Source: Oscillospiraceae bacterium (GTDB lineage Bacteria > Bacillota > Clostridia > Oscillospirales > CAG-272). Taken from it: a stretch of DNA of 57,214 nt. Made by a program: the position numbers and the translations under genes. Position 1 is the stretch's first letter. Each line of letters opens with the position of its first letter. The stretch spans positions 1 through 57,214 of the forward strand of contig SVRR01000010.1 in the NCBI GenBank assembly GCA_015064745.1. Direction: 5' to 3'. Below are positions 7,778-15,649 of the stretch, piece after piece. Under the pieces are notes generated by a model that was not told the origin of the DNA, ran no database searches, and worked only from the letters and a program-made list of their open reading frames with translations.

Positions 7778-8134
7778 TTATTTATCCCCTCTTAAACAAA
7801 ACTCTTCATTGATCTTTATAATGATTAAAACTATTATTTTAAGAAGCTCCAAATAATCTCTTTGCTGGACATTCTCATCTATTGGATAGGTGCCATGAAC
7901 ATATTTATTTCGCAATTCCGGACCATTGTTAAATTGTTGAAGCATTTGCTTTGGGTGCCCCGGTTTGTGGATTCTGCAATATCAACCATTAAAACCTCTA
8001 CCCACTCTCTCCATTTTTTTCAAAATTATCAATGCTATCACTCATCAATTTGCGAGGCACATCGGCTCGGACATTGCTGTGGGCGATTTTGATTTGTATC
8101 TTTCCAGTGTTTCTTTTGTTGCGTAAAATATCAT
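7778..8134 (-). pseudogene. Multiply frameshifted gene remnant
   Basis: Coding-like pieces lie in order on the minus strand in shifting frames: MIFYATKETLERYKSK from the ATG at 8134, then IAHSNVRADVPRKLMSDSI, then WVEVLMVDIAESTNRGTQ, then ELRNKYVHGTYPIDENVQ down to a stop at 7778. The first piece resembles the start of a small uncharacterised family (DUF6933-like, from memory). The last resembles a helical C-terminal domain. At least three frame changes are needed, so no product is expected. The open plus-strand frame here is a shadow. Confidence 0.5.
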
Positions 8135-8151
8135 TTTTTCAAGGCTTTATT

Positions 8152-8964
8152 TTAACCCACGAGTTGTCCTGACGGAGTGTAGCGTTTGCGGAACATGCGC
8201 ACCACCTCTCGCAACGGCGCATCGAGGTAGGATGTTGCTTTTTCCTTCTCTTTTTCTGTCATTCCGTAATATGCTTCGGCAACGGCTCCCGTGATTGCGG
8301 CGAGGGTGTCGCTGTCACCGCCGATGGAGTTTGCGTTGCGGATCGCATCCTCAAATGATACAGATTCAAAGAACGCCTGCATCGCCTGAGGAACGGTGTG
8401 CTGACAAGTTTCGTTAAACTTATACGTTGGGCGAATATCATCGAGCATGAAATCTATTTTGTAATACTTTGCGACAAATAATCTGATTTCCACCATCGTT
8501 GCGCCCGTTCTTGCGAGATAAGTCGCGCCCGCCGTTACGATTGCCCCCTTGATCCCCTCAGGATGATTATGCGTGATCTCGGCAGATGCTTTTGCCAATG
8601 CCAACGCCTCGTCAAGAGAACTTGCGTACCACGCCACGGGAGATACACGCATAGCGGACCCGTTCCCATAGCTTCCGTAAGGCTCTGTGTCCCCCCTCAT
8701 CAACCACAGCCCGAAACGACCGCCATATCCTGCATGAGGATATTTCTTTCCATATCGGTGCACGGTTTTGACCAAGGTCTTCTTGAACGCGTCGTAATCC
8801 GCGATCTTTTCAAATTGCATAAGCGCATCAGCAACGGCTAGCGTCATGACGGTATCGTCAGTAAACTCACTTCTCGCGCTGAACAGTTCAAAATCCTTTG
8901 TTTTAATGTTGTTGAATTCATAAACAGAGCCAACGATATCTCCGTAAATTGCTCCGAGCATCAT
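8152..8964 (-). CDS. ADP-ribosylglycohydrolase family protein
   Basis: A 270-residue DraG/ARH-type enzyme that should remove ADP-ribose from proteins or small molecules using two metal ions. Visible motifs are GAIYGDIVGSVYE at the N-terminus, FTDDTVMT (metal-binding TDD) near residue 35, GNGSAMRVSP near 100, and GGDSDTLAAITGA near 220 (the second metal-binding DSDT). All key acidic residues are present. The ATGATG start has a GAGGAGG site and overlaps the stop of the upstream VWA gene. A macrodomain gene lies just beyond, so ADP-ribose turnover is a shared theme. Confidence 0.9.
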   Translation of the reverse strand: MMLGAIYGDIVGSVYEFNNIKTKDFELFSARSEFTDDTVMTLAVADALMQFEKIADYDAFKKTLVKTVHRYGKKYPHAGYGGRFGLWLMRGDTEPYGSYGNGSAMRVSPVAWYASSLDEALALAKASAEITHNHPEGIKGAIVTAGATYLARTGATMVEIRLFVAKYYKIDFMLDDIRPTYKFNETCQHTVPQAMQAFFESVSFEDAIRNANSIGGDSDTLAAITGAVAEAYYGMTEKEKEKATSYLDAPLREVVRMFRKRYTPSGQLVG

Positions 8965-9611
8965 TTCTTCCTCCTCTCATTATCCTTGTCAAGACTTTCG
9001 CGCCATTCGCCAGCATCAAGGTCTTTACACTTCCGAACAGAGGTTATCGCCTCGCACATGACCGTATACGTTGCTTCTACCCCTTCTTTATCCTGCGTGT
9101 AGTTCACGGCACGTTCACGGCGAATACCGATATTCTCAGCAGTTTCAACGGCATCAATGTTCGCGGCAAGGAAGATAAACTCCCAACCGTATTTCTCGGT
9201 CTGTCGTTTGATCTTCGCCTTGATCTCTGCACTTGAATAGCGGTGACTTGCATTCTCCATTCCATCAGTTGTTATAATGAAGACGGTATGCTCGGGAACA
9301 TCCTCGGGACGCGCATACTTATGTATGTTTCCGATATGATGGATCGCACCGCCGATTGCATCAAGAAGTGCTGTGCAACCGCGCACTTGATAATCGTTTC
9401 GTGTCATCGGTTTGATTTCAGATATATCCACGCGGTCGTGGATCGCCTCGCTATAATTATCAAAAAGCACGGTGGAAACGTAGACCTTGCCTGCCTGTTC
9501 CTTCTGCTTTTCAATGGTTGAGTTGAAGCCGCCGATGGTGTCAGCCTCAAATCCGGACATAGAGCCGCTTCGGTCAAGGATAAATACGAGTTCTGTAACG
9601 TTGTTTTTCAT
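8961..9611 (-). CDS. VWA-domain protein with intact MIDAS
   Basis: This 216-residue protein is essentially one von Willebrand factor A domain without signal peptide or membrane segment, so it is cytosolic. The metal-ion-dependent adhesion site is complete: DRSGSMS at residues 13-19, a threonine in RGCTALLDA near 79, and the aspartate of TTDGMEN near 116. It should mediate a Mg-dependent protein contact. The start has a GGGAGG site. It is translationally coupled (ATGA) to the ADP-ribosylglycohydrolase gene, so the two products probably act together. Its partner protein is unknown. Confidence 0.85.
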   Translation of the reverse strand: MKNNVTELVFILDRSGSMSGFEADTIGGFNSTIEKQKEQAGKVYVSTVLFDNYSEAIHDRVDISEIKPMTRNDYQVRGCTALLDAIGGAIHHIGNIHKYARPEDVPEHTVFIITTDGMENASHRYSSAEIKAKIKRQTEKYGWEFIFLAANIDAVETAENIGIRRERAVNYTQDKEGVEATYTVMCEAITSVRKCKDLDAGEWRESLDKDNERRKK

Positions 9612-9742
9612 AATAAAAACCTCCCTTTGTTTTTGTGCCTTTAGTATAGCACTTTCAAAGGGAGGTTGGGTCGCTTGACGAGGGACTTTTCAATTAGTGT
9701 TTCTTGTCAAATGATTCGTATATAATGCGGAGCCCGTCCATT

Positions 9743-10771
9743 TTACACGCCTAACAATGTTTGATCAAACTCAAACAACGCTTCGTTGATCTCAAAAATA
9801 TCATAATTGCCATTGTGAATAAAGTATCTGATAATCTTATCGAACACCTTGCTTCTTGACAAAGTAAAACCTGCGGTTGCAAGCAATTCTTGCGTTGTAT
9901 CCATATCAAGCTGCAAGGAAATCGCAAAGGCAATCGCAGTCTGCTTTGACGGCTTATAGTCCTTATTGCTCTTGATTTTAGAGAAGATTCGCTTGTCCAC
10001 ATTCGCCTTCTTGTAGCATTCCACGTCGGTCATACCGCTTTCGTCAATGAGATCAAAGAGCATTTCCCCAAAGCTTCTGTCCATCTGCTTCATATACTCG
10101 CGCAAGGATTTTTCTTCGGTAGCGGGCGTTTCCCGTTTGTGCGACATCATAGATTCGGCACATATAGGCGCTTGGATGCACTTTGCTGTTGTCCTTTCAT
10201 CTATGCTGCTGTCCATCAACTCATAGAAATCTTCATCGTGCTCATCCACGTATTCATCGTTGATAAACGCCCTAATATCACTGGAAAGCTTTTGGCTAAA
10301 AGAATACGATTCCTTATCAAACACACAGAGATAGACTGTCAATTCATGGTCAAAGAGAAATTCGGTAATCGTTTGAATGGCGAATTTGAGCACTTGATCC
10401 TTCGGATATCCGTAAACGCCTGAGCTGATCAGAGGGAAGGCAACCGAACAGCACCCGCTGTTCACGGCAAGCTTCAACGATTCGATATAGCAGGAGCGCA
10501 AAAGGATGCTTTCACCAACCAAACCGCCGCGCCATACAGGACCGGACGTATGGATCACATACTTGCAGGGCAAGCCGTATGCGCCCGTAAGCTTCGCTTG
10601 ACCAAGCCCAAGCGGGGCGAGCCTCTGACACTCCGCGTCAAGCTCTATGCCTGCAACGGTATGTATAGCGAGATCTACGCCGCTGTACCCTACCATTTCC
10701 TCGTTGGTCGTATTTACAATGGCATCCACCCGCATTTTTGTGATATCTTGTCTTATAATTTGCAATGGCAT
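9743..10771 (-). CDS. Macrodomain protein with C-terminal helical (HTH-like) domain
   Basis: Of the 342 residues, 1-165 form a macrodomain (ADP-ribose binding or hydrolysis): IVNTTNEEMVGYSGVDLAIH near 18-37, and GLGQAKLTGAYGLP followed by VIHTSGP. A linker follows. Residues 230-342 form a compact helical domain (SFGEMLFDLIDESGMTD ... DKRIFSKIKSNKDYKPSKQT) of the type that resembles an XRE-like helix-turn-helix. It has a GAGGTGATC ribosome site. A good promoter and a palindrome lie upstream. It is followed by the VWA and ADP-ribosylglycohydrolase genes on the same strand after 131 bp, possibly the same transcript. Confidence 0.88.
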   Translation of the reverse strand: MPLQIIRQDITKMRVDAIVNTTNEEMVGYSGVDLAIHTVAGIELDAECQRLAPLGLGQAKLTGAYGLPCKYVIHTSGPVWRGGLVGESILLRSCYIESLKLAVNSGCCSVAFPLISSGVYGYPKDQVLKFAIQTITEFLFDHELTVYLCVFDKESYSFSQKLSSDIRAFINDEYVDEHDEDFYELMDSSIDERTTAKCIQAPICAESMMSHKRETPATEEKSLREYMKQMDRSFGEMLFDLIDESGMTDVECYKKANVDKRIFSKIKSNKDYKPSKQTAIAFAISLQLDMDTTQELLATAGFTLSRSKVFDKIIRYFIHNGNYDIFEINEALFEFDQTLLGV

Positions 10772-10811
10772 ATCAGATCACCTCACCTCAAGTTAACTGC
10801 CGAAAGCTAGG

Positions 10812-10825
10812 ATACGATATCGTAT
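10812..10825. promoter_or_regulatory. Perfect 14-bp palindrome, possible operator
   Basis: ATACGATATCGTAT lies in the leader between the macrodomain gene promoter and its start codon. The encoded protein has an HTH-like domain, so autoregulation is conceivable (inference). Confidence 0.35.
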
Positions 10826-10878
10826 ATTTTAAATACTTTCACGGCTTCGTTATCGTTTTCTGTTTTCAGCCTCATTCT

Positions 10879-10907
10879 ATTGTATCACAAATTTTATTAT
10901 TTTTCAA
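10879..10907 (-). promoter_or_regulatory. Sigma-A promoter of the macrodomain gene
   Basis: On the minus strand: TTGAAA, 17 bp, TACAAT. It gives a leader of about 100 nt. Otherwise the 387-bp divergent gap 10772-11158 holds only the palindrome and the promoter at 11030-11058. Confidence 0.65.
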
Positions 10908-11029
10908 CTGCGGTGCGTCATTTTGAGCGTGAGGAATTCTTCACGGCGGCTTCGGTTTTTACTGCTGCCTTTGGAAAATTTGTATCATACCGCATAAAAG
11001 TTGTAAATGTTAATAATTTTTTAAAAACC

Positions 11030-11058
11030 TTTACAAATTGCTCGTTTTATGCTATAAT
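11030..11058 (+). promoter_or_regulatory. Sigma-A promoter of the ABC/lipoprotein operon
   Basis: TTTACA, 17 bp, TATAAT with an upstream TG (extended -10). It is about 100 bp before the first gene. Confidence 0.8.
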
Positions 11059-11158
11059 CCCTTTGTCTTGAATGACAAAATTCGCGAAAATTCTGTTTTC
11101 CCTACATTATAGTTTAATACATCAAGCGTGACAAATCCATATTTCGGAGGAAACTATC

Positions 11159-13411
11159 TTGACGTTCATTTATTATCTTGTTGCCGCCCTTACGGCGGTG
11201 GGCGTATTTTTCGCCCTATATTATTGGCGCGACAAGAGTTTTATAAAGAGATTTACCAACCGCCAGCTTGTGGCACTTCTTTATACCGCGCTCTTCGCTG
11301 TGCGCCTTATCGGCGGCAGGATCGCGCTCCAAAACACCGTAGGATTAAACATACAGTCTCCCTTTGGCGCGCAGGGCAGCGCACAGGCTTTTATGTCGGC
11401 GATGCTTTTGTGGTTCATCTTTACGATGCAGGTCCTGCTTTCCACATACCCCTTCTTTGAAAAGCATCTGCCCCGCGTGACGCCCATCATGCGTTACTTC
11501 GCGCCGCTCGTATACCTTCTCGCACTTTTGTCGCTCCCGATGCTCAACAGAGCGGCGGGCGCGGATCTTGCCGACAGCTTTTTTTGGCGCGATCTGGTGT
11601 TTGCGCTTGAGGTCGGCGTCGGGCTCGGTCTTTCCGTATCCTATCTCTTTGACGGCTTTGCGATCAAGCAAACGAAAAAGGAGTGGCTAACGACCGCCTG
11701 CCTTCTCGTCGGAATGATCGTTATCAGCATGCCCGTTTGGTTGCCCCAATGCATCATTGGTACGGGAAACGAGATCGTGAAGCTTGACGACTTCACCATC
11801 TATCACAGAATTGCTCTTTACGTCTCGCTTTTGATCGCCTTGCCGATCCATTTCTTCTTCACAAGATGCGATTACGAGAAAAGACGGTACGCGCTTCTTT
11901 TCATCAGCTTGGCGACAATGGTGTCCTTCTCCTTCAAGTACGACTACGTTATCCTTTCGGATATGGCGAACTGGCCCTTGCATCTTTGCAACACGGCGAT
12001 GTACATCATCCCTCTCGTTCTCATATTCAAGCTTGACAAGCTCTATTACTTTACCATTTTCATCAACGTGCTCGGCGCCGCCCTCGCGATGCTCATGCCA
12101 AACACGAACGGCGCGAATTGGCTCGCAACAAGATCGCTGGAATTTTGGAGCAACCATTACATGGCGCTCTTGCTTCCCATTCTTGTGTTGACGCTTCGCA
12201 TTTTCCCAAGACCAAAGATGAAGCAATTCGTCTATTCGCTTGTTGCCTTCTTTGCCTACTACGTATTCGTTCTGATGGCAAACGCTGTGCTCACCGGTCT
12301 TGGCACCGAAACAGACTTCTTCTTTATCAATTCTGACTTTGTTGCCGATAAGCTCGGCAAGTGGGCAGAGGACCTGCGCAAGATTACCCTTGACTTTGGT
12401 CCGGAGGGCTACTCCTTCATCATCTATCCCGTATACCAGCTGCTCTACTTTTTAGTCTACGTCGTTTTATCGTTTGCCATGTGGTTCTTATACGAGCAGG
12501 CATTTGAGATCACAGACACCTACGCAATTATTATGGAAAGGAATCGCAAGATCAAGGCCGACAGACTCGCTCTGGAAGTACATCTTGCAGGTAGAAGCAT
12601 GCAAGAGCCTATAAATCCCCAAAACGAAGGCAAGCTGATTCTTCGTGATTTTTCAAAACGTTATTCTACCAGCGACGTTTACGCGGTTTACAAGGCAAGC
12701 CTTGAAATTGAGAAGGGCCAGATCTTCGGCTTTCTCGGCCCCAACGGCGCGGGAAAATCCACCATCATCAAATCCATCGTCGGCATCCAGACGATCACAT
12801 CGGGCGAGATCGAGCTTTCGGGCTATGACGTGGAAAAGCAGCTCGTCAACGCGAAGATGCAGATCGGCTACGTGCCCGACCACTACGCGCTTTATGAGAA
12901 TTTGACGGGTAGAGAATACGTTAACTATATCGCCGACCTTTACGACGTGGAAAAGGCTGTGCGCGACGAAAGAGTCAACGAATACGTTACGCGCTTCCGC
13001 TTGGAGCATGCGATAGACAACCCCATCAAGACCTACTCGCACGGTATGAAGCAAAAGATCACGATCATGTCCGCTTTGGTACACAACCCCAAGATCTGGG
13101 TGCTTGACGAGCCCTTGACGGGTCTTGACCCCGAAAGCATCTTCCAAGTCAAGGAGTGCATGAAGGAGCACGCCGCGCGCGGCAATATCGTCTTCTTCTC
13201 CAGCCACCTTATTGACGTCGTTGAGCGCGTTTGCCACCGCATCGCCATCATTCGCAAGGGGCAGATCCTTTGCGTGAAGTCTCTTGAAGAGCTTGCCGCT
13301 GAGGGTGAGTCTCTTGAGCATTTTTACATGAATATGATCGACGGCAACACCCAAGCGCCCGTTTCCGTGAAGGAAGCCGAGGCTTTCGCCGCTAAGGGAG
13401 TCACGGTATGA
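11159..13411 (+). CDS. YwaF-like membrane protein fused to an ABC transporter ATPase
   Basis: A 750-residue fusion. Residues 1-490 form a polytopic membrane region with roughly a dozen hydrophobic segments. Its middle (MANWPLHLCNTAMY, WSNHYMALLLPIL) resembles the YwaF/TIGR02206 family. Residues 500-750 form an ABC ATPase: Walker A GPNGAGKST near 526, signature YSHGMKQK, Walker B WVLDEPLTGLD, and the H-loop histidine in FFSSHLIDV. The start is TTG at 11159, supported by GGAGG 8 bases upstream. It overlaps the next permease gene by 4 bp. It probably energises an ABC-2-type exporter whose cargo may relate to the envelope lipoproteins downstream. Confidence 0.8.
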   Translation: MTFIYYLVAALTAVGVFFALYYWRDKSFIKRFTNRQLVALLYTALFAVRLIGGRIALQNTVGLNIQSPFGAQGSAQAFMSAMLLWFIFTMQVLLSTYPFFEKHLPRVTPIMRYFAPLVYLLALLSLPMLNRAAGADLADSFFWRDLVFALEVGVGLGLSVSYLFDGFAIKQTKKEWLTTACLLVGMIVISMPVWLPQCIIGTGNEIVKLDDFTIYHRIALYVSLLIALPIHFFFTRCDYEKRRYALLFISLATMVSFSFKYDYVILSDMANWPLHLCNTAMYIIPLVLIFKLDKLYYFTIFINVLGAALAMLMPNTNGANWLATRSLEFWSNHYMALLLPILVLTLRIFPRPKMKQFVYSLVAFFAYYVFVLMANAVLTGLGTETDFFFINSDFVADKLGKWAEDLRKITLDFGPEGYSFIIYPVYQLLYFLVYVVLSFAMWFLYEQAFEITDTYAIIMERNRKIKADRLALEVHLAGRSMQEPINPQNEGKLILRDFSKRYSTSDVYAVYKASLEIEKGQIFGFLGPNGAGKSTIIKSIVGIQTITSGEIELSGYDVEKQLVNAKMQIGYVPDHYALYENLTGREYVNYIADLYDVEKAVRDERVNEYVTRFRLEHAIDNPIKTYSHGMKQKITIMSALVHNPKIWVLDEPLTGLDPESIFQVKECMKEHAARGNIVFFSSHLIDVVERVCHRIAIIRKGQILCVKSLEELAAEGESLEHFYMNMIDGNTQAPVSVKEAEAFAAKGVTV

Positions 13412-15111
13412 CGAAAAAGAAGGCATCCATTCAGGGTGTGTGGGCGTCATTCCTCGCTGCGATGCACGTGCTTTTCGTGCTTGTACGAATGCAGCTCAAG
13501 GAAAAAATGGACGTTTCCTACCTGCGCTCCCTGAGACAGACGATTTTTAAGGCCGTTTGGTTCGTGATCGAGTTTGCGGGCGTTACCGCGCTGATTTCGT
13601 TAGTGTTTTACTTCGTGAAAGCGTTTGGTCTTCTCTCGCTGGTACATGATATTCCCGTTGCAGCTGTTTCCATTATTTTCGCGGTGATGCTGCTTTTGTC
13701 ACTCATCACCGATACGGTGGGACTCACCAAATCGCTTTATCTTTCCCGCGATAACACGGTGCTTCTCACCTTCCCCGCGACCCCTTCCCTGATTTTCTTC
13801 TCAAAGCTATGCGTTTACTACGTACACGAGCTTCGCAAGAGCTTTATGTTCGTGATTCCCATGTTCATCGCCTACGGCATCGTCCAAGGCTACGCAGGCT
13901 ATTACTACCCTTGGCTGTTGCTTATGTTTGCGCTGATCTCGGTGCTTCCCGTTCTGCTTGCGGCGCTTTTGTCCATTCCCGCAATGTTCGTGCATCTTTA
14001 TTTTGAAAAGGCAAAGGTGCTCAAATATTCGGTTTACGGAGCCCTCACGGGCGGCGCGACGCTCCTCGTTTGGCTTATCATCGGTCTGATTCCCGAGAAC
14101 ATCAACTTTGTTGAGCAATGGGGCGAGATCTATTGGAAGCTGCAAGGGGTATTCAAGGCGTATACCGTACACGTCGCTCCCATTTATAAGTTCACCGAGC
14201 TGATCGTGGGACGTACCAAGGGCATGACAAACGATATTTTCCACGAGGGAACGCTTCCCATTCTTTTGATCCTCGTCGGAACGATCATCGTTTGCCTTGC
14301 ACTGTGCTTCCTGCTCTCGAAGCCGCTCTTTTGCCGCATGGCATCAACGCCCTTTGAGTTTAAAAAGAAAAACAGCGCGAAGGAAAAGCGCAACAAAAAG
14401 CGTCCCCCCTTCGTTTCGGCGCTCCGCAAGGAGCTTCTCGTCGGCATGCGCTCGGGTGCGCTTGCGCGTTTGTTTGCCGTTTTGATTCTTGTGATGCCCG
14501 TGGCGATCTTCCTCCTTGGAAAGCTTTATGCCGCGATGAGCACGCGCTTCCTCGGCAACCAAATGACCATATGCTTTAACGCGCTCATTATGCTCTTGAT
14601 TCTCTTAATGACGAATATGGATATCGCTTCCGTTTACAGTCGCGACGGCTTCAGCTCCTATTTAAACAAGGTGCAGCCTACGCCGTACGGTTTGCTTCTG
14701 TTCGCGAAGCTGTTTTATCCCCTCGTGCTCGCCTTCATCGGAACGGCGTTCTCGACCGTCGTCTTCGGACTTCTCTCCTCGGTTTCGACCAAGGGTGCCG
14801 TTTTTATCGGCATTACGGTGTACGGCATATACGCCGGGCATCTGTTTGCCTCGGCGGAGAGAGACATCATGAATCCGCAGACCAAGCAATACGCCACGTT
14901 TTCCAATCAGTTCAACAACCCCAACGAACGCGCGAGCGCGATCATCGGTATTATTCTCCCTCTCATCGTTTTTGCGGTGGCGCTCTTCCTTTCCTCGAGC
15001 GAGGGAGAGAGCGCATGGGTAAAGCTTGCTATCGTGGCGATTGCCTATGCGGCGTTCAAGGTATACACCTACTTTATGAAGATCAAAGCGTTTTATAAGG
15101 AGGTGCAATAA
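13408..15111 (+). CDS. ABC exporter membrane subunit
   Basis: A 567-residue polytopic membrane protein. About ten hydrophobic segments alternate with short basic loops such as KKKNSAKEKRNKKRPP near 315-330. The C-terminal half has the look of putative ABC-2/ABC_export permeases. The ATGA overlap with the upstream fused ATPase shows the two form one transporter. The following gene starts on the last base of its stop (TAATG). No substrate motif is visible. Confidence 0.75.
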   Translation: MTKKKASIQGVWASFLAAMHVLFVLVRMQLKEKMDVSYLRSLRQTIFKAVWFVIEFAGVTALISLVFYFVKAFGLLSLVHDIPVAAVSIIFAVMLLLSLITDTVGLTKSLYLSRDNTVLLTFPATPSLIFFSKLCVYYVHELRKSFMFVIPMFIAYGIVQGYAGYYYPWLLLMFALISVLPVLLAALLSIPAMFVHLYFEKAKVLKYSVYGALTGGATLLVWLIIGLIPENINFVEQWGEIYWKLQGVFKAYTVHVAPIYKFTELIVGRTKGMTNDIFHEGTLPILLILVGTIIVCLALCFLLSKPLFCRMASTPFEFKKKNSAKEKRNKKRPPFVSALRKELLVGMRSGALARLFAVLILVMPVAIFLLGKLYAAMSTRFLGNQMTICFNALIMLLILLMTNMDIASVYSRDGFSSYLNKVQPTPYGLLLFAKLFYPLVLAFIGTAFSTVVFGLLSSVSTKGAVFIGITVYGIYAGHLFASAERDIMNPQTKQYATFSNQFNNPNERASAIIGIILPLIVFAVALFLSSSEGESAWVKLAIVAIAYAAFKVYTYFMKIKAFYKEVQ

Positions 15112-15608
15112 TGAAAAAGACGGTTGTTGTTATCATCCTCGCCATCTTCATCGCTTCCGTCGCTGTCGTCAACTTCTTCGGTCTTGAGATCAAGCAATAC
15201 GACGGAGAGACCTATATCGGATCTATTGAGGTATCCGATATGCTCTTTCTCGGCGACAACAACACCCCCCTCACGCCCCAGCTGATGGCGGACGGCTCGC
15301 TTTATTACGTTTTCGACTATATCCCCCCCGAGGAGGGCGTGGAATACGCAAAGGATGACCCTGAAAACAGGAATATGGTGCGTCTTGACTTTATTCTTGT
15401 TTCCGAGGAGGGTCAAACGCTCCCCTACGACGATGGAAAAATCGATTATATCTATTCCACCGACTCGGGCGTCGCCTTCTTTCACGACGGTACGGGAAGC
15501 TTCGTATTTTTGAAGCCAAATCAGCTTTTCACCATCACGTTGAAGGCAACCGACGGACACGGCGCGAAAACGCAGGTGAACATCATGGCAAGGTATTCCT
15601 ATAATTGA
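15111..15608 (+). CDS. Small membrane-anchored or exported protein
   Basis: A 165-residue protein with one N-terminal hydrophobic helix (MKKTVVVIILAIFIASVAVV) and an otherwise hydrophilic, beta-rich extracytoplasmic part. There is no lipobox. I do not recognise the family. It is translationally coupled to the permease gene and lies directly before a large surface lipoprotein, so it may be an accessory of the exporter. Confidence 0.7.
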   Translation: MKKTVVVIILAIFIASVAVVNFFGLEIKQYDGETYIGSIEVSDMLFLGDNNTPLTPQLMADGSLYYVFDYIPPEEGVEYAKDDPENRNMVRLDFILVSEEGQTLPYDDGKIDYIYSTDSGVAFFHDGTGSFVFLKPNQLFTITLKATDGHGAKTQVNIMARYSYN

Positions 15609-15649
15609 CTGATTTGATATACAAACATTTCAGAAAAGGAGATTAAAAA

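Noticed and set aside
7862-8092. Plus-strand 76-codon frame
   Set aside because: Opposite to the coding-like fragments of a decayed minus-strand gene; no ribosome site.
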